Shown one piece after another: positions 24,458-32,967 of a stretch of DNA of 64,000 bases (positions within the stretch are counted from its first letter, which is position 1; each line of letters starts with the position of its first letter). The stretch is from Inquilinus sp. Marseille-Q2685 (GTDB lineage Bacteria; Pseudomonadota; Alphaproteobacteria; DSM-16000; Inquilinaceae), in NCBI RefSeq assembly GCF_916619195.1, contig NZ_CAKAKL010000004.1, positions 124,001 through 188,000 of the forward strand, in the 5' to 3' direction. Position numbers and translations under genes: made by a program. A model generated the notes under the pieces. The model did no database searches, was not told where the DNA came from, and saw only the letters and a program-made list of their open reading frames with translations.

Positions 24458-25918
24458 TCACCCGGCCAGGCGGTCGAGCGGCATGGTCATCGTGATGGTC
24501 AGACCCTCGGCGCCCCAGTGGCGAGCGATCTGACCCTGCAACTGGCCCTTGACGGTGCTGTCGACCAGCCAGGTGCCGAAGCCGTCGCCATGGGCGCTCC
24601 CGGCGGCCGGCGGCCCGCCCCGTTCGGTCCAGCTCAGCGACAGGGCCTCGCCCTCGACCGTCCAGACGACGGCGATCCGGCCCGACGCCGCGGACAGGGC
24701 GCCGTATTTGGCGGCGTTGGTCGCCAGCTCGTGCAGCAGCAGCGCCAGGCTGGTCACGGCGTGGCCGCCGACGGCCACCTCCGGCCCGGCGATGGCGACG
24801 CGCCCGTCGCTCCGGTCCTCGAAGGGCGACACGATGGTGCGCAACAGGGCCTCGAGCGTGGTCGGCGTCGCCGCCTGCTCGCGCCGCAGGTCCGGCAGGG
24901 TCAGCTCATGCGCGCGGGCCAGGGTGCCGAGCCGGTTCCGCACCTGCTCCGCCAGCTCCTCCGGCGACTGCGCGGCGCGGGTGCTCAGGGTGATGACGGC
25001 GCCGGCCAGGGCGAACAGGTTCTTGACCCGGTGGCTCATCTCCCGCAGCAGCAGGGTCTGGCGCTCCTGAGCCTGCTTCCGGTCGGTGATGTCGCGGGCG
25101 ATCTTCGAGGCGCCGACGATCTCGCCCTCGCGGTTCCGGATCGGCGAGATCGTCAGCGAGATCTCGACCAGGCTGCCGTCCTTCCGGCGGCGGATGGTCT
25201 CGAAATGCTCGACCCGCTCGCCCCGGCGGATCCGGGCCAGGATCTCCGGTTCCTCGCCCAGCCGGTCCTCCGGGATCACGATGGTGATCGGCTGGCCGAC
25301 GGCTTCCTCGGCGGTATAGCCGAACAGGCGCTGGGCCCCCTGATTCCAGCTGGTGATGACGCCGTTGAGGTCTTTGGCCACGATCGCATCCGCGGAGGAT
25401 TCCACGATCGCTGCCAGCCGCTGCGCTGCCTGCTCGCCGCGGGCGCGCTCCTCGGCCAAGGCCAAGGTCTGCTGCTCGGCACGATGCCGCTCCGTGATGT
25501 CGACCAGCATGTTCACGGCGCCGGCCAGCCGGCCCGCGGCGTCGAACAGCGGCGTCGGATACGGGATGAACGGGACCCGCGTACCGTCGGGCCGCTCGGC
25601 CACCGCCTCCATGCCCCGGATCGCCTGCCCCTGCTTCAGCGCCAAGGCCATCGGGCACTCGTCATGCGGCAGCGGCGTGCCGTCCGGCCAGTACAGCTTC
25701 CAGGAGCCGCAGAACTCGCTCTTCCCCAGCTCCGGCCGGCAGCCCCACAGCGCGGCCGCGGCCTCGTTGTAGAAGGTGATGCGCCCGGCGGCGTCGGTGG
25801 TGTAGATCGCGGCCGGAAGCGCCTGCAGGATCTCCTGCGCCGCCCGCTCTCCCGCCGGGGAAACCGCTGACGCCGGCCGTGTCGTCGCGGGTGCTGCAAC
25901 CCCGGTCTTGCCGTTCAT
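24458..25918 (-). CDS. PAS-PAS HWE-family sensor histidine kinase
   Basis: A 486-residue cytoplasmic kinase. Two PAS domains cover roughly residues 30-165 (AAIYTTDAAGRITFYNEAAA) and 170-300 (IVESSADAIVAKDLNGVITS, then FGYTAEEAVGQPI). The phosphorylated His is in LLREMSHRVKNLFALAG. The kinase core shows HELATNAAKYGALS and LSWTERGGP, whose W-x-E identifies the HWE class common in alphaproteobacteria. There is no membrane segment. The ATG at 25918 follows AGGG; a longer in-frame extension is poor coding sequence. The gene is divergent from the Crp-receiver fusion and upstream of the receiver-only regulator, a natural kinase and regulator set. Confidence 0.9.
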   Translation of the reverse strand: MNGKTGVAAPATTRPASAVSPAGERAAQEILQALPAAIYTTDAAGRITFYNEAAAALWGCRPELGKSEFCGSWKLYWPDGTPLPHDECPMALALKQGQAIRGMEAVAERPDGTRVPFIPYPTPLFDAAGRLAGAVNMLVDITERHRAEQQTLALAEERARGEQAAQRLAAIVESSADAIVAKDLNGVITSWNQGAQRLFGYTAEEAVGQPITIVIPEDRLGEEPEILARIRRGERVEHFETIRRRKDGSLVEISLTISPIRNREGEIVGASKIARDITDRKQAQERQTLLLREMSHRVKNLFALAGAVITLSTRAAQSPEELAEQVRNRLGTLARAHELTLPDLRREQAATPTTLEALLRTIVSPFEDRSDGRVAIAGPEVAVGGHAVTSLALLLHELATNAAKYGALSAASGRIAVVWTVEGEALSLSWTERGGPPAAGSAHGDGFGTWLVDSTVKGQLQGQIARHWGAEGLTITMTMPLDRLAG

Positions 25919-26195
25919 CTCTAGCCCTCTGGAAAAGATCTGCCCACGCCGAAGCCGATGGGAGAGAGAGCCGCCAGATCCGGCCGGCCGTGTTGTGGAA
26001 TCTAGCCCGACGAGGCGCGGGCCACAACACAGGAACGAAGCAGCGGCGGCCGAAGGGGAATGGATCATCTCCAGTTCGCGGCAATTCGGCATGGCCGGAA
26101 TTAACATTTTTTATTTTACAAACTTCAATGTATATTTGTGGCTTGCATTTATACGCATCTTGAATCTGCTTTTGACGGGCCGAAGCCGTGCGCGC
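25919..26195. other. Divergent intergenic region with an AT-rich core
   Basis: No gene seen in this stretch between the HWE kinase and the Crp-receiver fusion. Its middle, about 26098-26175, is markedly AT-rich for this genome, with runs of T and A. It probably holds the kinase promoter and upstream elements for the divergent gene. I could not fix a kinase promoter; no GGAAC/CGTT pair faces that way. Confidence 0.5.
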
Positions 26196-26220
26196 GGAAC
26201 CTGTGGATCGCCTGCGCGTT
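26196..26220 (+). promoter_or_regulatory. EcfG-type general stress promoter of the Crp-receiver fusion gene
   Basis: GGAAC at 26196-26200, 16 bases, CGTT at 26217-26220: a perfect match on the plus strand. Transcription would begin near 26227, about 35 bases before the ATG at 26262. Confidence 0.75.
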
Positions 26221-26261
26221 GACTAAGATACGTCGACATCTCAAGCGAGAGGGCTGGACCC

Positions 26262-27449
26262 ATGCCGCTCCAGATGGCCGCTCCCCCCGCATCGTCCGGA
26301 ACCCTGCCGCCCGTGGACGGCCTCCGGCCGGGCCGGCGGGACGAGCCCGCATGGGCGCGGCCGCCGCTCGATCTGCTCGCGCCCGCGGCCAGGTCGCGGC
26401 TCATCGCCGCGGACCAGCACCGCCTGGCAAAGGGGGACCGGACCGACTGGGGCGACCGCGATTGCCTCCACCTCCTCCGATCCGGCTGGATGGCGCAGTT
26501 CCGCACGCTGACCGACGGGCGGCGGCATATCCTTCGCTTCCTCATGCCGGGCGACCTGGTCGGCGTGACCTCGCAGTTCTCCGGATCGGTGCCGGCCCCC
26601 GCCGTCGCCCTCACCGACGCGCGGGTGGCGACGGTCCCGGTCGCGGAGCTGATCGACGCCGCCTCGGCCTCCGCCATGCGCCAGCTCTGCGTCATCCTGG
26701 CATTGGAGAACGCGCAGGCGCACGAGACCCTGCTGTCGCTCGGATGCCTCAATGCCGACGAGCGTCTCGCCGCCCTCCTGCTGGGGCTGTTCGAGCGGGC
26801 CGCGGCCCGGGATCTCGTCAGCGACCGCGGCCTGCGGCTGCCGCTGACCCAGCTGGACATCGCCGACGCCCTGGGGATCTCGCCGGTCCACACCAACCGG
26901 ATGGTGATGAAGCTGCAGCGGGCCGGGCTGATCCGCCTGAAGGCCGAATGGCTGCAGATCCTCGACGGCCCGGGGCTGGAGGCGGTGGCGCAATGGCCGC
27001 GCCCCCTGGCCTGGGCCAGCCGGCCCGACCACGCGCCCCGGCCGCAGCCGCCCAGCGGCGTCCGCCGGCCGCCGGGCCCGAAAGCCCCTGCGGTCCCGCA
27101 GCGCACGGCCAAGCGGATCCTGGTGGTCGAGGACGACCAGGTCCTGGCCCTGCACGTGCAGGGCATCCTCCGGTCGCTCGGCTTCGAGATCCTGGGGCCG
27201 GCCCCCTCGCTCGAAGACGGGCTGCGCCTCGCCGAGGCCGGCGATCTCGATGCCGCCGTCCTCGACGTCCGGCTCGACCACGGCCAGCGGGTCTTCCCGG
27301 TGGCGCGGACGCTGCAGCGCCGCAGCATCCCCTTCTCCTTCATGACCGGCTACACCGACCCGGAGCTGGACAGCTTCGGGGCCCCCGTCATCCAGAAGCC
27401 GGTCGAGGCGGGGACCGTAACGGCGGTGATCGAGCAGCTGATCCACTGA
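26262..27449 (+). CDS. Crp/Fnr-type regulator fused to a C-terminal receiver domain
   Basis: A 395-residue two-module protein. Residues about 35-150 are a cyclic-nucleotide-binding-like barrel (SGWMAQFRTLTDGRRHILRF, LMPGDLVGV). Residues 150-240 hold the Crp winged helix (LTQLDIADALGISPVHTNRM). After a Pro-rich linker, residues about 285-395 are a complete receiver: RILVVEDDQV, the phosphoacceptor Asp in AAVLDVRLDHG, Thr in FMTGYTD and Lys in VIQKPVEAG. Crp-like proteins normally end after the helix-turn-helix. No iron-sulfur Cys set of Fnr is present. Its stress promoter and the divergent HWE kinase suggest it is a phosphorylation-tuned output of that kinase. Confidence 0.9.
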   Translation: MPLQMAAPPASSGTLPPVDGLRPGRRDEPAWARPPLDLLAPAARSRLIAADQHRLAKGDRTDWGDRDCLHLLRSGWMAQFRTLTDGRRHILRFLMPGDLVGVTSQFSGSVPAPAVALTDARVATVPVAELIDAASASAMRQLCVILALENAQAHETLLSLGCLNADERLAALLLGLFERAAARDLVSDRGLRLPLTQLDIADALGISPVHTNRMVMKLQRAGLIRLKAEWLQILDGPGLEAVAQWPRPLAWASRPDHAPRPQPPSGVRRPPGPKAPAVPQRTAKRILVVEDDQVLALHVQGILRSLGFEILGPAPSLEDGLRLAEAGDLDAAVLDVRLDHGQRVFPVARTLQRRSIPFSFMTGYTDPELDSFGAPVIQKPVEAGTVTAVIEQLIH

Positions 27450-27555
27450 CGGGCCGCCCCGCCCGGCGATCGAATCCGCGGCGTCCGGCGTGCTGGCCGA
27501 GCCCGGCTCCGCCCCGTATCATCGAGTCTTCACGACATATTCCGGGAGGCCTCAG

Positions 27556-28683
27556 ATGGATCGCCGGACCTTTCTTGCGGCCGGGGTCGCGACGGCGGCG
27601 TTCGGTGCCGAAGCGCTGGCCCAGCACACCGGCCACCCGGCGCCGCTCAGGGAAGCGCCGCCCTCGCCCGCCCCCTATTCCCGCCTGAGGGGCGGGGACT
27701 TCGTGCACCACCTCGAGCCCGACCAGGAAGCCCAGCGCGTGTTCGACAGCCCCGCGCCGAAAGGGCCGCAGGGCCGCTGGATCCCGCGGGCGCCGCTGCC
27801 GCTGCCGCGCAGCGAGATGGCCTGGGCGACCGCCTGGGCCGACCGGATGCACATCGTCGGCGGCTATGGCGAAGGCCGCGTCGACCGCGCCTATCACCAT
27901 GTCTACGATCCCGGCCAGGATCGATGGTTCGACGCGGCGCCGCTGCCGCGCGGCGCCAACCATGTGGCCGTCGCCGCCGATGCCGGGCGGGTCTACGCGC
28001 TCGGCGGCTTCATCCAGCAGAACCGCGATCCCGACACCAACGCCTATGCCTATGACGTCGCGACGGACCGGTGGAGCACCATCGCCCCCCTGCCCCGCGC
28101 CCGCGGTGCCGCCGCCGCCGTGGCGCTGGACGGCAGGATCCACCTGATCGGCGGCGGCGGCGCGCCGGTGCAGGAGCGGGCGAGCGTCGGCTGGCACGAG
28201 GTCTACGACCCGAAGACCGACCGTTGGGAGACGAGGAAGGCCCTGCCGGGCGCGCGCGACCATGTCGGCTGCGTCGCCCATGACGGGGTGATCCATGTCG
28301 TCGGCGGACGCTTCAACACCTTCGAGTACAACACCGATCTCCATCACGTGTACCTGCCCGACCGCGACACCTGGGAGGAGCGATCGCCGATGCCGACGGC
28401 CCGGTCCGGGCACGGGCTCGTCGTCTATCGCGGCCGCCTGTTCGCGATGGGCGGCGAGGCCGGCATCCTGCAGGAGGGCGTGCCGCGGCAGGCCAAGGTG
28501 TTCGGGCAGATGGAGAGCTACGACCCGAAGACGGAGTCCTGGCAGCAGCACGCGCCGATGCCGACCCCGCGCCATGCCGTCGGCGCGGCCGTCCTGGGCG
28601 ACCGGATCTATGTGGCGGGCGGCGGCGTGGTCCTCGGCGGCTCGCTGCAATCAGCCGTCCACGAGGCCTTCACGCTGGCTTGA
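27556..28683 (+). CDS. Tat-exported Kelch-repeat protein
   Basis: A 375-residue protein with a Tat signal at the start (MDRRTFLAAGVATAAFGAEA, cleaved after ALAQ). About six Kelch blades follow, each with a GG pair and a spaced Tyr and Trp: MHIVGGYGEG, VYALGGFIQQ, IHLIGGGG, IHVVGGRFN, LFAMGGEAG and IYVAGGG. These form a beta-propeller, probably periplasmic. Kelch propellers often bind sugars or carry enzymes such as sialate mutarotase; the function here is not known. The ATG at 27556 follows GGGAGG by six bases; an upstream in-frame start would lose the signal. Confidence 0.85.
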   Translation: MDRRTFLAAGVATAAFGAEALAQHTGHPAPLREAPPSPAPYSRLRGGDFVHHLEPDQEAQRVFDSPAPKGPQGRWIPRAPLPLPRSEMAWATAWADRMHIVGGYGEGRVDRAYHHVYDPGQDRWFDAAPLPRGANHVAVAADAGRVYALGGFIQQNRDPDTNAYAYDVATDRWSTIAPLPRARGAAAAVALDGRIHLIGGGGAPVQERASVGWHEVYDPKTDRWETRKALPGARDHVGCVAHDGVIHVVGGRFNTFEYNTDLHHVYLPDRDTWEERSPMPTARSGHGLVVYRGRLFAMGGEAGILQEGVPRQAKVFGQMESYDPKTESWQQHAPMPTPRHAVGAAVLGDRIYVAGGGVVLGGSLQSAVHEAFTLA

Positions 28684-28728
28684 GAGCCAGGCACCGACGG
28701 CCGCCCGATGTCTCTCCGGCGCCCCGAC

Positions 28729-28822
28729 CGGTAACGTACCTCAAATTCCTTCGCAAAGACACTTGGTTTTCCGGAAGGATTCGCGTTGAATCTCAAAAAA
28801 TGAATCGGTAACGTACCTCAAA
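28729..28822. promoter_or_regulatory. Duplicated 17-bp motif upstream of the sugar operon, probable operator pair
   Basis: The same 17 bases, CGGTAACGTACCTCAAA, occur at 28729-28745 and 28806-28822, 77 bases apart, just before the Gfo/Idh gene at 28842. The core GGTA-N3-TACC is palindromic. Two identical sites at about seven helical turns suit a looping repressor, and the operon encodes its own LacI-type regulator. The second copy ends 20 bases before the ATG, partly next to the ribosome binding site. Confidence 0.55.
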
Positions 28823-28841
28823 ATAGATCAGGGAGGCCGCC

Positions 28842-29936
28842 ATGTCCGTGCCGTCGGGCTTCATCCCCGACCCCGAGATCCGTTGCCGTGACCATCGCAT
28901 CGGCGCGATCGGCGCCGGGTTCATCATGGCGGATGTGCATCTGGCGGCGTATCGCGAGGCGGGCTTCCCGGTGGCCGCCATCGCCAGCCGCACCCCCGAC
29001 AAGGCGCGGGCGGTGGCGGCGCGCTGGGGCGTCCCCCGGGTCCACGACACGCCGGCCGCGCTGATCGAGGACCGCGAGGTCGAGATCCTGGACATCGCCT
29101 TCCCGCCCGACCGGCAGCCGGACCTGATCCGCCACGCCCTGCGCCAGCCGCACATCCGGGCGATCCTGGCGCAGAAGCCGCTGGCCATGGATCATGCCGA
29201 GGCGCAGCGCCTGGCCGCGGAGGCCGCGGCCGCCGGCAAGGTGCTGTCGGTCAACCAGAACATGCGCTTCGACCAATCGATGCGGGTGCTGAAGCAGCTG
29301 CTGGACCGCGACGCCCTGGGCATCCCGGTGCTGGCCACCATCGAGATGCGGGCGATCCCGCACTGGCAGCCCTTCCTCGAGGCCTATGGCCGGCTGACGC
29401 TGCTCAACATGAGCATCCACCACCTCGACGTGCTGCGCTTCCTGTTCGGCGACCCGGTCGAGATCACTACGGCGGCGCGGACCGACCCGCGCACCCGCTT
29501 CCCGCATCGCGACGGCATCTGCTGCTCCACCCTGTCCTTCCCGGGCGGGCTGATGGCGGTGAGCCTGGAGGATGTCTGGTCCGGCCCGCGGCAGGAGGGC
29601 TTCGATAGCGACATCTACATCAAATGGCGGGTCGAGGGGACGGAGGGCCTGGCCCAGGGCACCATCGGCTGGCCGGACTATCCGAAGGGCAGCCCCAGCA
29701 CCCTCTCCTATTGCGCGCCGGAGACCGGGGGCCGATGGGTGCAGCCGCGCTGGGACACGATGTGGTTCCCGCACGCCTTCAAGGGCGTGATGGAGCAGCT
29801 GCAATACGCGGTGAAGACCGGCGAGCCGCCGCTGCTGAGCGGCGCCGACAACGTCCGCACCATGGCGCTGGTCGAGGCCGCCTACCGCTCGCTCACCGAG
29901 AAGCGCGCCGTCCGCCTGGCGGAATTCGGCGCCTGA
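28842..29936 (+). CDS. Gfo/Idh/MocA-family oxidoreductase
   Basis: A 364-residue NAD(P)-dependent sugar or cyclitol dehydrogenase. The Rossmann motif is IGAIGAGFIMADVHLAAY at residues 20-37. The EKP motif that carries the catalytic Lys appears as AQKPLAM, with Gln for Glu. The C-terminal sheet contains LTLLNMSIHHLDVLRFLFG, which supplies the family's conserved His. It has GGGAGG before the ATG. It is the first gene of an operon with an isomerase, a LacI regulator, a dioxygenase and a sugar ABC transporter, so it probably oxidises the imported sugar or its derivative. Inositol-like substrates are one possibility. Confidence 0.92.
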   Translation: MSVPSGFIPDPEIRCRDHRIGAIGAGFIMADVHLAAYREAGFPVAAIASRTPDKARAVAARWGVPRVHDTPAALIEDREVEILDIAFPPDRQPDLIRHALRQPHIRAILAQKPLAMDHAEAQRLAAEAAAAGKVLSVNQNMRFDQSMRVLKQLLDRDALGIPVLATIEMRAIPHWQPFLEAYGRLTLLNMSIHHLDVLRFLFGDPVEITTAARTDPRTRFPHRDGICCSTLSFPGGLMAVSLEDVWSGPRQEGFDSDIYIKWRVEGTEGLAQGTIGWPDYPKGSPSTLSYCAPETGGRWVQPRWDTMWFPHAFKGVMEQLQYAVKTGEPPLLSGADNVRTMALVEAAYRSLTEKRAVRLAEFGA

Positions 29937-29971
29937 CAACGACAACAAGCAGAACGGAGGAGGAACGCGTC

Positions 29972-30877
29972 ATGATCCAGGTCGGCATCTTCACCGGATA
30001 CTTCCCCTATTCGCTGCCGGAGACGGCGAGGAAGATCCGCGCGCTGGGCTTCAACACCGTCCAGCTCGACCTCGCCTTCAAGGACATGGACCTGTCGACG
30101 AGTGCGATCACGCGCGACAAGTGCCGGACCATCCGCGAGACCTTCCGCGACCACGACCTGCCGGTCTGCGCCATCAGTGGCTACACCAACATCGTCCACC
30201 CCGACCCGGCGGCGCGGCAGGCGAAGCTGGAGCATCTGCGGACGCTGATCCGCCACGCCCGCGATCTGGGCAGCCCCTATGTCATCAGCGAGACCGGCAC
30301 CTTCGCCACCGACAGCGACTGGGTGCACCACCCGAGGAATAAGACCGAGGAAGGTTACGAGGAGTGCCGCGCGGTCATCGCCGACCTCGCCCGGACCGCC
30401 TATGACCACGGCGCGGTGTTCCTGCTGGAGACCTATGTCAACAACGTCATCGGTTCGGTCGACGAGACGCTGCGCCTGTTCGCCGACGTGCCCAGCCCCG
30501 GCCTGGGCCTGCTGATGGACCCGACCAACTATTTCGAGGCCCACAACATCGACCGCATGGACCGCGAGCTGAACCGGATCTTCGACGCGCTGGACGACCG
30601 CATCCGCATCAGCCACGCCAAGGACGTGAAGCGCTCCGGCGCCGACAAGTCGGAGAAGCATGCCGACATCGACGCGTCGGAGGCGCACAGCTTCCGCGGC
30701 GTCGGCGAGATCGAGCTGCCGGCGCCGGGGCTGGGGTCGCTGAACTACGACCTGTACCTGCAGCGCCTGTCCCGCCGGCATCCGAACATCCCGCTGATCA
30801 TCGAGCATCTGGAGGAGGCCGACGTGCCCCGCGCCAAGGCCTTCATCGACGGCAAGCTGCGGGCGCGGGGGGTGTGA
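29972..30877 (+). CDS. Sugar phosphate isomerase/epimerase (xylose isomerase-like TIM barrel)
   Basis: A 301-residue protein of the AP-endonuclease-2/xylose isomerase-like fold. Metal-binding acidic residues are visible in VISETGTFATDS, VFLLETYVNN and LGLLMDPTNYFEAHN, and a late IRISHAKDVKR and LIIEHLEEADV. This is the usual Glu-Asp-His-Glu pattern around a divalent metal. The start at 29972 has GGAGGAGG eight bases upstream and begins the barrel directly (MIQVGIFTGYF). Paired with the Gfo/Idh enzyme it should isomerise or epimerise a keto-sugar or inosose. Confidence 0.9.
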   Translation: MIQVGIFTGYFPYSLPETARKIRALGFNTVQLDLAFKDMDLSTSAITRDKCRTIRETFRDHDLPVCAISGYTNIVHPDPAARQAKLEHLRTLIRHARDLGSPYVISETGTFATDSDWVHHPRNKTEEGYEECRAVIADLARTAYDHGAVFLLETYVNNVIGSVDETLRLFADVPSPGLGLLMDPTNYFEAHNIDRMDRELNRIFDALDDRIRISHAKDVKRSGADKSEKHADIDASEAHSFRGVGEIELPAPGLGSLNYDLYLQRLSRRHPNIPLIIEHLEEADVPRAKAFIDGKLRARGV

Positions 30878-30946
30878 CGTTCGGCTTCCCCCTTTCTGTC
30901 AAGCCCGGCAATGACAGGAAAAGGAAACAAGAAAATCGATCTCCGA

Positions 30947-31999
30947 ATGAAGCAGACCACCTCTCCCTCCCCCGCCAAGGCCCGCATGGTCGACATCGCC
31001 CGCGAGGCCGGGGTCAGCCTGGCTACGGTCGACCGGGTGCTGAACGGCCGCGACGGCGTCAACGCCGAGACCGCGAGCCGGGTGCAGGCGGTGGTGCAGC
31101 GGCTGAACTACGCCCCCAACCTGGCCGCCAGCCTGCTGTCGCGCGGCAGGATCCTGCAGTTCGACATCGTGCTGCCGGCCGGCAGCAACACCTTCATCCG
31201 CGACCTGGGCGAGGCGGTGCTGGCGGCCGAGCGCGACTTCACCGCCTTCGGCGTGAAGCCGCGGCTGCACCTGATCGAAGGCTTCGATCCCGATGCCCTG
31301 GCCGAGGCGCTGCGCCGGGTCAGCCGCGGCAGCGACGGCGTCGGCTTCATCGCGCTGGACCACCCTGCGGTGCGCGAGGCGGTGGCGGAGCTGGCGGCCG
31401 CCGGCGTGCCGGTGGCGACCATGGTCTCGGACCTGCCGCAATCCGCCCGCATCGGCTATGTCGGCGTCGACAACCGCGCCGCCGGCCGCACCGCCGGCGA
31501 CCTGATGGGCCGCTTCCTGGCCGGGCGCGCCGGCGAGGTCGGGCTGATCGCCGGCAGCCTGGCCTATCGCGGCCATGAGGAGCGCGAGGCCGGCTTCCGC
31601 AGCGTGTTGCGCGAGCGCTTCCCGAACCTGACCGTCCCGGCCCTGGTCGAGGGCCATGACAGCGTCGAGCAGAGCGCCGCGGTGACCGAGCGGCTGCTCG
31701 AGAGACATCCCGGGCTGATCGGCCTCTACAACATCGGCGGCGGCAACCGCGGCGTGGCCGAGGTGCTGCGCCGCCGGCCGGCCGACGCGCCGCACCTGGT
31801 CTATATCGGCCACGAGCTGACGCCGCCCACCCGCCGCTTCCTGATCGACGGGGTGATGGACGCGGCGATCAACCAGAACCCGCGGGCCGAGGCGGCGGAG
31901 ACGCTGCGGCTGCTGCTGGGCCACCACACCCGCCCGGGCCCGGCCGAGCCGGCCGCCCCGGTGCGGATCGAGATCTTCACCAGAGAGAACCTGCCGTAG
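30947..31999 (+). CDS. LacI-family transcriptional regulator
   Basis: About 350 residues. The N-terminal helix-turn-helix reads MVDIAREAGVSLATVDRVLN and is followed by the hinge region NYAPNLAASLLSRGR. The rest is a periplasmic-binding-like sensor (VLPAGSNTFIRDL, IGYVGVDNRAAGRTAGDLMG, LIGLYNIGGGNRGV). This SLATVDRVLN group commonly senses sugars or cyclitols. Start options are the ATG at 30911, 30947 or 30986; none has a strong ribosome binding site, and 30947 gives the usual short tail before the helix. It lies inside the operon and probably represses it through the duplicated 17-bp site at 28729-28822. Confidence 0.9.
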   Translation: MKQTTSPSPAKARMVDIAREAGVSLATVDRVLNGRDGVNAETASRVQAVVQRLNYAPNLAASLLSRGRILQFDIVLPAGSNTFIRDLGEAVLAAERDFTAFGVKPRLHLIEGFDPDALAEALRRVSRGSDGVGFIALDHPAVREAVAELAAAGVPVATMVSDLPQSARIGYVGVDNRAAGRTAGDLMGRFLAGRAGEVGLIAGSLAYRGHEEREAGFRSVLRERFPNLTVPALVEGHDSVEQSAAVTERLLERHPGLIGLYNIGGGNRGVAEVLRRRPADAPHLVYIGHELTPPTRRFLIDGVMDAAINQNPRAEAAETLRLLLGHHTRPGPAEPAAPVRIEIFTRENLP

Positions 32000-32019
32000 C
32001 CGGCAGGAGGAGGAACCCC

Positions 32020-32871
32020 ATGCCCTTTCCCCAGCTGACCGAGGCCGACCACGCCGCCTTCTGGCGCGACGGCTATGTGGTCAAGCGCAGCTTCTTCGAT
32101 GCCGAGGAGATCGGCCTGCTGCAGCAGGCGATCGCCCAGGACGAGGGCATCCGCAGCCATGTCGTGGCGCTGAAGGACAGCCTGGGCGGGTCGACCGAGC
32201 TGGCGCTGTGGAACCACCCGGGCGACGACCTGTTCGGCGCCTTCGCCCGCTGCGAGCGCATGGTCGGCGGCGCCGAGACGCTGCTGGGCGGCGAGGTCTA
32301 CCACTACCACTCCAAGCTGACGATGAAGCGGCCGCGCGCCGGCGGCGCCTGGGATTGGCACCAGGATTACGGCTACTGGTACAACAATGGCTGCCTGTAT
32401 CCCGACATGCTGTCGGTCGCCATCGCGGTCGACCGGGCGACGAAGGAGAATGGCTGCCTGCAGATGATCCGCGGCAGCCACAAGCTGGGCCGGATCGACC
32501 ACGGAAGGGTCGGCGGCCAGACCGGCGCCGACATGGAGCGGGTGAACCAGGCGCTCGAGCGGATGCCGCGCGACTACATGGAGATGGCGCCGGGCGACGC
32601 CTGCTTCTTCCACGCCAACACGCTGCATGCCTCGGAGCAGAACAAGTCCGAGCATCCGCGCAACGTCATGTTGTGCTGCTACAACGCGGCCTGGAACGAC
32701 CCGTACAAGCAGCACCACCACCCCGGCTACACCAGGCTGGAGAAGGTGCCCGACGACCGGATCAAGGCGCTGGGCCTGACGCTCGACGCCGGCCACCGCG
32801 CTTTCTTCGACCCGGAGCGCGACGAGACCGTCGAAGCGAAGACGCAGCCCGAGGGCACCGCGATGCGCTGA
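32020..32871 (+). CDS. Phytanoyl-CoA dioxygenase-family iron/2-oxoglutarate oxygenase
   Basis: A 283-residue non-heme iron oxygenase. The metal motif H-x-D is in AWDWHQDYGYWY at residues 110-121, with His114 and Asp116. The distal His is likely in FFHANTLHASEQN at about 203. The 2-oxoglutarate-binding Arg probably lies near HPRNVMLCC. Bacterial members hydroxylate varied small molecules, not only phytanoyl-CoA. It is embedded between the LacI gene (20 bases) and the transporter genes, so the imported sugar-like compound may need an oxidative opening step. GGAGGAGG precedes the ATG. Confidence 0.9.
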   Translation: MPFPQLTEADHAAFWRDGYVVKRSFFDAEEIGLLQQAIAQDEGIRSHVVALKDSLGGSTELALWNHPGDDLFGAFARCERMVGGAETLLGGEVYHYHSKLTMKRPRAGGAWDWHQDYGYWYNNGCLYPDMLSVAIAVDRATKENGCLQMIRGSHKLGRIDHGRVGGQTGADMERVNQALERMPRDYMEMAPGDACFFHANTLHASEQNKSEHPRNVMLCCYNAAWNDPYKQHHHPGYTRLEKVPDDRIKALGLTLDAGHRAFFDPERDETVEAKTQPEGTAMR

Positions 32872-32967
32872 AGCGCGGCGATCCTCGCCGGGCTGGCCCG
32901 CGCTGTGTCAGTCTCGATGCATGCCGCCCATCGACAGCGAAGGCGGCGATAACAGGGGAGGAAACGC

